This document shows, one piece after another, positions 16,792 through 25,100 of a DNA stretch of 35,289 nt. Origin of the DNA: Bacillota bacterium (GTDB lineage: Bacteria > Bacillota > Clostridia > Lachnospirales > Lachnospiraceae); contig JAFADH010000241.1 of NCBI GenBank assembly GCA_023424995.1, forward strand, positions 1 to 35,289, written 5' to 3'. Made by a program: the position numbers and the translations under genes. The notes beneath the pieces were generated by a model, which ran no database searches, was not told the origin of the DNA, and saw nothing but the letters and a program-made list of their open reading frames with translations. Every line of letters starts with the position of its first letter. Position 1 is the stretch's first letter.

Positions 16792-17616
16792 TTACACAAT
16801 CTTCTCTTCTGCTGTCAGAACCTCATTCATACTTCCGGTACGATAGCCGATCACATCCAGTGTCACATAGGTAAAACCTATTTTCTTAAACCGTTCACCG
16901 ATTTTATCCAGTAAGCTGATATCAAAGAAACGGCTTCTCTCCTCCGGAGAGACCTCGATCCGGGCAATTTCACCATGATGGCGCACTCTCACCTGACGGA
17001 TATCCATATCCAGCAGGAATTGCTCGGCTTCCTCGACCATCCTAAGCTTCGGAACCGTAATCTGATTACCGTAGGGGAACCGGGAGGAAAGGCACGCGAA
17101 GGCAGGCTTATTCCAGGTCGGCAGCTCCATCTGCCTGGATAATTCCCTGATCTCCGCCTTGGTCATCTGCGCTTCCTTCAGAGGGCTTATTACGGACAAC
17201 TCTCTTGCCGCCTGCATACCGGGCCTGTAATCACCGGTATCATCCGAATTGGAGCCGTCATAGACATATTCGATATCATACTCCCTGGCCACATCGAATA
17301 TCTTGGTGAAAAGCTCCTTCTTGCAGTAATAGCATCTGTTCTTGGGGTTGCTGGCAAAGCCTTCGATATCCAGTTCCTCCGAATTAATGATAATATGCTT
17401 TACACCAAGCTCCTCAGCATATTGTATCGCTTCCTTTAATTCTCTCTCAGGGTAGGTGGAGGAGGTTGCGGTAACAGCTATCATCCTGTCCCCCAATACC
17501 TCCTTCGCCACCTTTACCAGGAAGGTGCTGTCCACACCTCCTGAGAATGCGATAGCCGCACTGCCCCTTTGTTTCATATTACCCTTTAATAATTGTAGTT
17601 TTTCCTGCAGCGACAT
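16792..17616 (-). CDS. larE: ATP-dependent sacrificial sulfur transferase LarE
   Basis: A 274-residue PP-loop ATPase. The SGGVDS loop (residues 25-30) adenylates the substrate; Cys175 in PAFACLSSRFPYG is at the place of the cysteine that gives up its sulfur in lactobacillus LarE. This is the single-cysteine, sacrificial type rather than the [4Fe-4S] three-cysteine type; the separate NRCYYCKK at 94-100 is also typical. LarE makes the pyridinium thiocarboxylate nickel pincer cofactor of lactate racemase and LarA homologues. larA, larB and larC are not in this window. It is the first gene behind the promoter with the MerR-type site. GGAGG stands nine bases before the start. Confidence 0.92.
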   Translation of the reverse strand: MSLQEKLQLLKGNMKQRGSAAIAFSGGVDSTFLVKVAKEVLGDRMIAVTATSSTYPERELKEAIQYAEELGVKHIIINSEELDIEGFASNPKNRCYYCKKELFTKIFDVAREYDIEYVYDGSNSDDTGDYRPGMQAARELSVISPLKEAQMTKAEIRELSRQMELPTWNKPAFACLSSRFPYGNQITVPKLRMVEEAEQFLLDMDIRQVRVRHHGEIARIEVSPEERSRFFDISLLDKIGERFKKIGFTYVTLDVIGYRTGSMNEVLTAEEKIV

Positions 17617-17723
17617 ACTCCTTTACCTCCAATGTGTATTATACCTGACAGAAAGAGCTCCTTTATTGCCCTGAAGATCTTTGCATCCGTTGATTTTAGC
17701 CGTATATAATATCTTCAGACCTT

Positions 17724-17754
17724 ATTCTAGCATCCTAAAGTTACTCTAAGTCAA
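17724..17754 (-). promoter_or_regulatory. MerR-type regulated promoter with 19-bp spacer, upstream of larE
   Basis: On the minus strand: -35 TTGACT (17754-17749), 19-bp spacer, -10 TAGAAT (17729-17724). The spacer carries the dyad CTTAGAGTAACTTTAGG (17750-17734). An over-long spacer with a centred dyad is the signature of promoters untwisted by MerR-family activators; the half-site pattern resembles those bound by AdhR/NmlR-like regulators. The regulator itself is not in the window. The larE start is about 100 nt downstream of the expected transcription start. Confidence 0.72.
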
Positions 17755-17787
17755 GTAATTTTTTCCGATGTAAAAAAAATGAGGTGA

Positions 17788-19092
17788 TCACCACGGTACT
17801 TCCAGGTCTTCTTCATATTCCATATATTTTTGTATCCCGTACTGCCGGTTTAAGGTTGCCCAGGTGTTAGGATGATAATACATGATGTTCCAGATTGCTA
17901 ATCCGGCTAATCCGTATTCATCTACCAGTCCCAGAATTGCATTATTTGTTCTTGCATCCTTAAACCATACAATATGGTCCGCGCCGGCTGAATTATAATA
18001 AAAATACGGGGTCTGGGTCTCTTCCTCGAACTCTATGACTGCCCCCAGCTGATTGGCAAGAATAAGGGCCGCTTCATTCGTTAAGCTGGTTCCGAAAGTC
18101 TCCCCCTCCACATAGGGAAGCTCCCAGTCATAGGCGATACGCGACAGACCCAGGTATATCTTCTCCGGCGGTATCTGTGTAACGGCAAATTCAACATATC
18201 TCCTGAGATATTGGTAAGTCGTCTGCAGTACCTGGGACATATAGGAATACGGCCATAGATAAGTGGCTAATATCACACGGTTTGTCGCCTCTCCCAGCTG
18301 CCTGAAATACGGTTCCTCATAAGGGACATCCGCCTGGTATCCCATGGTATGGGGCGACAGGGTTACAAATACCTCATACCCCATCAGATTCAACCGGTAG
18401 GTTACATTGGATACAAATTCAACATACAGCGGCATATCATCTCTGAGAATATTATAAAAGGAGAGGTTTAAAGCAAGGTAACCCTTCATCCCCATTACGT
18501 TTATAATATTTTCTATTAATTGATTCTGTATATTCAGATTATTTAAAATCGCATGTGTGGAGGCATAGCTTCCTCTCCCGGCTTCATTCAAAGAGGAGAC
18601 AAACATCACCGGCACCACGCCATATTCTATGGCGATCCGTATAATCCTTTCATCGTTAATATCCTCAAGTCCTCCCAAGGCATTCACCGTGTAATTAATA
18701 ATTATAACATACGATAAATACGGTAATGTCCTGCGCAGTATCTGTTCACTGATAAAGATACTGGTATACCCCATCACACTGATTGTTCTGTCCAGTTCAT
18801 ACCGAATGACCAATTCATCTCCGGCGGTCAGAAGGTTGGTCTCTGAAAGCATTGGGTTATTTCTTAAGAGCTGCAGCGTTGGGATATCATGCTCCCGGGC
18901 AATACCTCTTACCGTATCCCCTTCTTTCACAATATAGGTCTCGGCAGGCGGACTGATCAGAAGTGCCTGGCCAATATTCAGGCTGTGATCCGGAGGCAGG
19001 CTGTTATCCAGCTCCAGTCTGGATACGGGTATATTATATTGCCTGGATATCGATTGTATGCTGTCTCCTTCGCGAACAGTATGTATGATCAT
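17788..19092 (-). CDS. LysM - GH18-like protein with lost catalytic residues (YaaH/SleL-related)
   Basis: A 434-residue protein with two N-terminal LysM domains (about 3-47 and 52-96) that bind peptidoglycan or the spore cortex, then a GH18 TIM barrel (about 103-434) like the spore cortex enzymes YaaH/SleL. No signal peptide, usual for proteins put on the forming spore. The catalytic block, normally DGVNIDFE, reads LALNLSFY at 206-213: the first aspartate, the aspartate before the acid and the catalytic glutamate are replaced. Thus hydrolysis is unlikely and a structural or lectin role is more plausible. A run of eight T follows shortly after the stop. AAGGAA precedes the start. Confidence 0.88.
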   Translation of the reverse strand: MIIHTVREGDSIQSISRQYNIPVSRLELDNSLPPDHSLNIGQALLISPPAETYIVKEGDTVRGIAREHDIPTLQLLRNNPMLSETNLLTAGDELVIRYELDRTISVMGYTSIFISEQILRRTLPYLSYVIIINYTVNALGGLEDINDERIIRIAIEYGVVPVMFVSSLNEAGRGSYASTHAILNNLNIQNQLIENIINVMGMKGYLALNLSFYNILRDDMPLYVEFVSNVTYRLNLMGYEVFVTLSPHTMGYQADVPYEEPYFRQLGEATNRVILATYLWPYSYMSQVLQTTYQYLRRYVEFAVTQIPPEKIYLGLSRIAYDWELPYVEGETFGTSLTNEAALILANQLGAVIEFEEETQTPYFYYNSAGADHIVWFKDARTNNAILGLVDEYGLAGLAIWNIMYYHPNTWATLNRQYGIQKYMEYEEDLEVPW

Positions 19093-19187
19093 AATATTTC
19101 CTTGCTTTCCATAAGATCTGTAATAATTATATATGCCGTAACACTTAAAATGATTGCAAATTATGCATTTCCAATCTGTGTATTTAT

Positions 19188-19376
19188 GGTATAATGTCAG
19201 CAGACATTATACCGCGCCGAGCAAAGCGAGTGCGCATCATGGTACGAAGTGCCAATACCATATGAGCTTGCGAATATGGTATAATATTGACATATATTAT
19301 ACCTGCGCTGAGCAAAACGGGTGCGCATCATGGCACGAAGTGCCAATACCATATGAGCTTGCGAATATGGTATAAT
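19188..19376. repeat. Two 90/91-bp tandem repeats with hairpins and three extended -10 boxes
   Basis: Two copies (about 19188-19278 and 19279-19369) differ by one indel and a few bases. Each has, in order, a GGTATAAT inverted repeat (arms GGTATAATGTC/GACATTATACC at 19188-19213; GGTATAATAT/ATATTATACC at 19278-19303), a GCGC-flanked stem, a TGGCAC-gaa-GTGCCA type stem, and ACCATAT/ATATGGT around the loop GAGCTTGCGA. Extended -10 boxes (TGGTATAAT) lie at 19187, 19277 and 19368; the last is about 30 bp before the HPr-like ribosome binding site. A diverged relative of the AGCTTGCGAATATG motif is at 31051. Confidence 0.85.
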
Positions 19377-19407
19377 GTATCCAGAAACGGAAAGGAGTGA
19401 TATACCT

Positions 19408-19644
19408 ATGAAGAATAAAATCATCGCTTTTAACAGTGCAAATGATCTCTATGATTTTAACCGGGAGGCTACGAAGGTAAAGACCGACATCCGTATAAAA
19501 ACCATGAGCGGAACCTTTGAATTCGATGCCAAAACCCTGCTGGGCTTGTTTTTTTCACTCAGTCTTCCTTCAATTGAAGTATATTATGATGAGAATGAGA
19601 AGGGGTTCGATGAGTTTCTATGTACGTTGGAAAAGTCAGAATAA
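19408..19644 (+). CDS. HPr-like protein lacking the phosphorylated histidine
   Basis: A 78-residue protein whose pattern (NREATKVKTDIRIKTMSGTF, then DAKTLLGLFFSLSL) matches the fold of the PTS phosphocarrier HPr, including the segment around regulatory Ser46 (here Thr43). There is no histidine anywhere, so it cannot take part in PTS phosphotransfer. It may be a regulatory or structural relative, such as a protein binding CcpA-like partners; function unknown. Start at 19408 is supported by AAGGAG at good spacing; transcription probably starts at the last extended -10 of the 91-bp repeats. It is a plus-strand gene between minus-strand neighbours, with a strong terminator behind it. Confidence 0.8.
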   Translation: MKNKIIAFNSANDLYDFNREATKVKTDIRIKTMSGTFEFDAKTLLGLFFSLSLPSIEVYYDENEKGFDEFLCTLEKSE

Positions 19645-19680
19645 GCTGTATCAGGAATAATACCGGTGTCAGCCCTGCAG

Positions 19681-19727
19681 AAATCCCCATGGATTAATGA
19701 AGATTCCGCTTAATCCATGGGGATTTT
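19681..19727. terminator. Bidirectional terminator between the HPr-like and chemoreceptor genes
   Basis: Long perfect stem: AATCCCCATGGATTAA (19682-19697) with TTAATCCATGGGGATT (19710-19725), 12-nt loop. T-rich bases follow on the plus strand; the sequence is symmetrical enough to serve the converging chemoreceptor gene too. Confidence 0.85.
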
Positions 19728-19769
19728 CTACTTGTTCCTATTAAAAAGTTCCTATTAAATTTATTTATA

Positions 19770-21842
19770 TTATTTAATCTTGAAGGTCCTGATAGCTTCC
19801 TCTAAAATCTTTGCATTATTCGCCAGCTCCAGTGCAGCCATTCTCAAACGCTTCACCGAATCCGTCTGGTTCAGCGCGGTAGCGCTTACCTCTTCGGAAG
19901 CCGCAGCGGTTTCTTCGGAAACTGCCGATATGTTCTGTATCGCATCCAGTGTATCTTCTTTGGCAGTTTCGATATTTTTAATACCCTCTGCCACGCTTGC
20001 CAGATTATTCACAAGATCATTGACATGCTGATTGATTTTATCGAATACGCTTACCGTCCTGTTTAACGCTTCCGTCTGGGATTCTACGATATTCTCCGCT
20101 TCCCTGGCGGTATCCACCGTATCCCTGGTGCTCTTCTGAAGTTCCGATACGATGGTCTCAATTTGATTCACTGCACGAACGGACTGGTCGGCAAGCTTTC
20201 TGATCTCATCCGCCACGACCGCAAAGCCCCGTCCGGCTTCTCCTGCTCTTGCCGCTTCTATGGAAGCGTTCAGAGACAGCAGATTGGTCTGGTTTGCAAT
20301 CTCAATTAATACGGTCACAAATCCGCCGATATCCCTGGACTGGTTTTCAAAGCCCTCGATCTTCTGAATTACGTTCTGGGTAATATCTACGGTAGCCTTC
20401 GACTTTTGGTCCAGCTCGCCGATGATTACGATTCCCTCACCGGCTACATTCTTGGTATCATCCGCAATCTTTTCAATCTCATTGGTATTGGAATATACCT
20501 GGTTGATCTGATCGGACAGATTGGACATCTGGTTCAGGCATTGCTCGGTATCACCCACCTGTTGGACCACACCATTCTGGATATCATCAATCGTATGGGA
20601 GATATCTTCCGTGGCGGTCAATAATTCCTCGGAGGTATCCGACAGATGGGCCGCCGATGTGCTGACCTGCGAACCAACCTCCTGGACCTCTCCGATGAGC
20701 TTCCTCATGCTTTCCATCATATCTGAGATTCCATTATGGAGAATCCTGAATTCATCATGGCTCTTCATCTCGAATAATGCGGTAAGATCTCCCTTGGAAG
20801 CACGGGATATGGATTTCATCAAGGCACTGATTGCCCTGCTTACTCCTCCTGCGATGAATATAATCATGAGAACCGCAAAGATACAGGCTATGGTGACAAA
20901 GGATACATTCAACGTCCGTATATCCTTCACCTGGTCTATGATCGTAGCCTTGGGTATCAGTGCACACACCGCAGCATTGGTCCCCGTGACCTTGCTGTAC
21001 AGGAACAGGTATTGCTCTCCATTATAGTCATCATATGATTTGCCGTTCTCCTGTGCTCCCTTCATAGCATCGGTATAATAGGATAAACCGGTAAATACAC
21101 TTGCTTCCCCGGTCCCGGTGAGTATTTCCCGGCCGTCATTATTTATAAGGCCCACGATGCTGCCTTCTCCCAGGGAATATTTCGCAAGTATATCAAGCAC
21201 CTGCTGCATGGAGATATCGATTACGACATATCCCTTATTCTGTGACATTTCCTTGATCATTGCCAGTGCGTAACGCTCCGTACCGTACGCTTCCTTTCCG
21301 CCGGCCAGCTGACCGTCCAGCCCCGTATGGCTTCCGGTCCAGACATAATCCGTCTCACTGCCGTCGATTAATATCCCCTCCGGTGAATCCATAAAGGCGG
21401 AATAAAGTGTATCACTGGGACCGGTGGCTGTTGAAATCCCTTTGCCATTGGCACCCAGCAGATGGATACCGGCAATAAATGAGTTCGTCTCCAGGGCAAG
21501 CCCGATGCTGCTCTGGATGGTATACTGCTGGTTTAATGCTCCTAAAGGATCCTCGGAGCCGCTTCGGTTATAATACACCCTGACCTCCGGATTCGATATG
21601 ATCTCCTGGGCCTTCTCTTCCACACTCTGCAGGCCAAAGCCAAGAAAATCCCTGATCGTATTCAGGGTTCCGGCTGAGTTTATCTCATAAGTCCGGATAA
21701 TTGCGCTTTGCGACATGCGATAGGATTGCAAACCATAGATACCCAATAGAACAACAGGAACCAATAGCCCAATAAAAAGCTTTACCCTGATGTTCAACAG
21801 CTTTGATATCGATCTTGACCTGAACTTTAATAGCTTTAACAT
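19770..21842 (-). CDS. Methyl-accepting chemotaxis protein
   Basis: A 690-residue transmembrane chemoreceptor. A first membrane helix (RVKLFIGLLVPVVLLGIYGLQ, about 19-40) is followed by an extracellular Cache-type sensor (about 45-300), a second helix (VSFVTIACIFAVLMIIFIAGGV), a HAMP domain and a long signalling coiled coil. The conserved hairpin tip is present (IEIANQTNLLSLNASIEAAR, then AGEAGRGFAVVADEIRKLA), where CheA and CheW dock. No CheR-binding pentapeptide is visible at the C-terminus. The ligand is unknown. AAAGGGGAG precedes the start. It converges on the HPr-like gene across a shared terminator; no other chemotaxis gene is nearby. Confidence 0.94.
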   Translation of the reverse strand: MLKLLKFRSRSISKLLNIRVKLFIGLLVPVVLLGIYGLQSYRMSQSAIIRTYEINSAGTLNTIRDFLGFGLQSVEEKAQEIISNPEVRVYYNRSGSEDPLGALNQQYTIQSSIGLALETNSFIAGIHLLGANGKGISTATGPSDTLYSAFMDSPEGILIDGSETDYVWTGSHTGLDGQLAGGKEAYGTERYALAMIKEMSQNKGYVVIDISMQQVLDILAKYSLGEGSIVGLINNDGREILTGTGEASVFTGLSYYTDAMKGAQENGKSYDDYNGEQYLFLYSKVTGTNAAVCALIPKATIIDQVKDIRTLNVSFVTIACIFAVLMIIFIAGGVSRAISALMKSISRASKGDLTALFEMKSHDEFRILHNGISDMMESMRKLIGEVQEVGSQVSTSAAHLSDTSEELLTATEDISHTIDDIQNGVVQQVGDTEQCLNQMSNLSDQINQVYSNTNEIEKIADDTKNVAGEGIVIIGELDQKSKATVDITQNVIQKIEGFENQSRDIGGFVTVLIEIANQTNLLSLNASIEAARAGEAGRGFAVVADEIRKLADQSVRAVNQIETIVSELQKSTRDTVDTAREAENIVESQTEALNRTVSVFDKINQHVNDLVNNLASVAEGIKNIETAKEDTLDAIQNISAVSEETAAASEEVSATALNQTDSVKRLRMAALELANNAKILEEAIRTFKIK

Positions 21843-22078
21843 ATAATGTTCTCCCCTTTGTACATTAATAATGTGTTAGCCTGTTCTATATTCTAACCCG
21901 CTTAATAATTATAACTATCCTCCTTATTTGTTTATTTTATATAATTATATAATATATTACATTATTTGACTAGTCATTTTTAACAATTTTTCCAATAATT
22001 ATTAAATTTATTACATTATTATGTAATACTCTACAATAAATATAATATTTCTCCTTGACTCTGACGGATTGAATCGTC
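21843..22078. other. AT-rich intergenic region upstream of the chemoreceptor
   Basis: Very AT-rich, without an open frame worth reporting. It must hold the chemoreceptor promoter; I could not settle on one and saw no sigma-D box (TAAA with GCCGATAA). A palindrome ATTACAT/ATGTAAT lies near 22010-22028, and TGACG/CGTCA near 22060-22078 just beyond the lhr terminator. Confidence 0.4.
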
Positions 22079-22114
22079 AAAAAACGGGTAAGGCTGATTA
22101 TCCAGCCTTACCCG
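22079..22114 (-). terminator. Terminator of the lhr-type helicase gene
   Basis: Perfect stem CGGGTAAGGCTG/CAGCCTTACCCG (22114-22103 with 22096-22085), then six T on the minus strand (22084-22079). It begins about 50 bp after the helicase stop codon. Confidence 0.9.
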
Positions 22115-22166
22115 CTTACAGCTACGATTATGCTATAACCTCCGCCACAATCATTCGTTCCCGGAA

Positions 22167-25100
22167 TCAAAGATTTGCCCGGTATAATACGTAATCCTGG
22201 AATTCCCGCATGAATCCGGCCTTCTTCAAAGCCTCTGCGGCATCCGGAGGATATTGCTTCACCACAATCCGGTTTACTCCGGTAAATATTCGCTTCTTCG
22301 TATATTCACGGACAAACACCGTCATGGCCTCGGCTAAACTGTCGTTCTCAAATACACGAAGTATCTTGCCCTGCCTCTCAAATACAGCTGCCGGCAAACC
22401 TGCCCGTAAGGCTGCTGCCGTACCCGGCAGGTTCATGAAGGCTCTGTCCGGCCCATGGGGTAACACCTTGCCCCATAGCTGTGCCGGATCCGCAGCCGTC
22501 AGCCACAGGATATCCTCTGCCGGCTGCTCCAGCTCCTGCATGGTTCTTGCAAAATCCTTATCCCGGATAAATTGGATTCCGGACATTCCCTCGATAAAAT
22601 AACCTCTTCGCACCCGTCCCGTAAACTCCCACAGCCGTAAGGTCTCCAGCGCTTTCGCCCAGGAAAGGCCCTGTATCGTCTCCCGGCACAGGATAATGCT
22701 GCGGTCAAAATTACGCTCCAGCTGCTGTTCCGCGGAAAGCGTGATCAACGGTCTCGTTATCTCCCACCGTCCGGTGGTCAGAGCCTTGCTTCTGGCGGAT
22801 ACCCGCTGCTTCGCCGTGCCCTTTTGCAGATTCTCCCTGTTCATCCACTGCCTCACCGGAAGAAAGCTGTCGGCCCCGACATATCCTTTCTCCATAAGGT
22901 TAAGCAGGGTATCATACGGGGATGCTCCTTCAATCAATCCGCTCAGCCTCTGCATGAAGCTGGCTCCTCGTTTCAGCAGGGCTTCATAGATAATCCGTTC
23001 ATTGCCCTCCAGGGCATCCATGACCTCCGTCATATCCGCGTCCCAGTCGATATCCTCATAACGGTGAAAGCTGAGCTCCGCCTCCGGAGTAAACCGCCAG
23101 AATAAATCTCCCTGGGACAGAAGGCTGTCCAGCAGCTCCGGCCGGTATCCCCCGACTCTTGCGGGAAGAATGACATTCTCCCACATAGCAGGTGCATATG
23201 CCCGGTCACTAAGCCGCTTCAGGCTCTGCTCCAGAAGCTCTCCCGACGGCGCCGTAATTCTCATCCGGCTCGTTATCAGTGCGGCATAACGCTCCGGCGG
23301 CAGGGTCTTGATCTGTCTTCTTCTGCTCTTGATGGTCTCCCGCCGTGCCCTGTCATATAACTCGGCATGATAATAGAGACCGTCATTCTCCACGGCAAGA
23401 CCCTGCTCCGTAAGCTCCGTCAGTATCTCCGCCGCCGTCTCATCCGTCCACAGATAACGCTCGGCTGCCAGTTCCACCGACTGTGCACCCCGGTACCGCA
23501 GCAGACGAAGTATAATCTGAAGCCTCGCCTCCTTCTCCTTAAGCTCCAATGCCGCCTGATAGCGCTCACTATGCTCTGCCGCAATCCACAGGCCCGGTTC
23601 AATATAACATGCCCGCTCCTGCTCCGCCAGCAGCTCCAGCCAACGGACAGGAATCTCCAGCTCCCCGGCGGTCAGATCACCTTCGATCATCAGCAGGGTA
23701 TGGAGTTCTTTTTCATTCTCAGGAAGGTGTCTTCGCTCCGATACAAGGGCCAGCTGCTCCGGCGAAGGCTCTACCAGGACAGCCTGCTTTAAGGCCTCCT
23801 CCGAAGCCACCTGGATTCCCACAGGTGTCGGGAAATAATCATACACCATCGTCCCTTCCACCTGCCTGCGCAGGGGCAGCGACATGGGAGACGGCGCCTC
23901 CAGGAACATCTCCCTTATTTGAATCGTCCCGTCTTGTATACTCTTAAGGATATATTCTACGCCCCTTAAATCCCAATGATCCTCCAGGCATTCCCGTCTG
24001 GTCTCGCGTATAAGGGGATGATTTTTATATTTTATCAGCGAATCCAGCATCTGCGCGCTTCTTAACCGCTGTACCCACAGAGGCTGGCGTCCCGCCTTCC
24101 TGACTCCCATCATCAGCGCATGGGCGGCGTTATACCGGAAGGTCATATTGAATAACGGGGCAGCCGGAAGTACCGCCTCCAATACGGGCCTTGCAGTCTC
24201 CGGCGCTATCTTCTGCAGCAATCCCTCCGGCAGCTCATAGTCTCCATAGGGGAAGATGAGAAAGCCGTCATCATCATCAAAGCAGGTTATGTTCGTCCGT
24301 ACATGTTTTTTGGCTTCTTCCCTCAGAAGAATGGCCAAAGGAGAATTCACCTGCCGTCCGAAGACGGAATGGACCATCATCTGATGGGTACCCGTATCAT
24401 CCCGAAAATGTTCAATCAATATGGTCTTATTATCCGGCAATACTCCGGTGGCTTCTATCTGACGGGTAATAAAATCCTCCGCACCCCGGACGGATTTCTC
24501 ATCCAGTCCCAGCTTCGCCAGTTCCGCAGCCACGGTCCCCTCTCCATAGGCATCCCACAGTCTCCTTAAAATCCTGCCGAAAGCCATACCCGTCTGGAGC
24601 CTGCGGCCGTTGATCTCTGCCTTATAAAAGGGCGGCTGTGCACCGTACATATTGGACTGGGTCACGATTACGTTATCCTTGTCGATACTGCTGATCTGCC
24701 AGGCGAAGCTGCCCAGCAGGAATTTGTCGCCGGTGCGGGCCTCAAAGACGAATTCTTCATCCACCTCTCCCAGCTTCACGCCATTTTCCGTCTTCACGGT
24801 GTACAAGCCTCTATCCGGTATGGTTCCGCCGGCGGAGACCGCCAGCATCCGGCTGTAGGCATCCCCTTCCACCCGTTCATGAATCCGGTCATACAGCACT
24901 CTGGGACGGACCGGTATATTGCGTTCATGCTCATAATCCCCGGCCAGCATGCACAGAACATCCTTCACATCCTCCCTGGTCACTTCCCGGAAGGGATATG
25001 CCCCGGGCAGGATCTCCATTACATCATCGATGCTGTAACCCTCTCCGGTCGCCATGGAGACCAGATGCTGTGCCAGAACATCCAGACACAGCCTGGGCGG

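Noticed and set aside
21843..22078. Sigma-D (flagellar) promoter for the chemoreceptor
   Set aside because: No TAAA box with a properly spaced GCCGATAA-like box was found.
23367..23947. Plus-strand frames of 130-140 codons inside the helicase gene
   Set aside because: Shadows of the GC-richer helicase coding sequence on the opposite strand.
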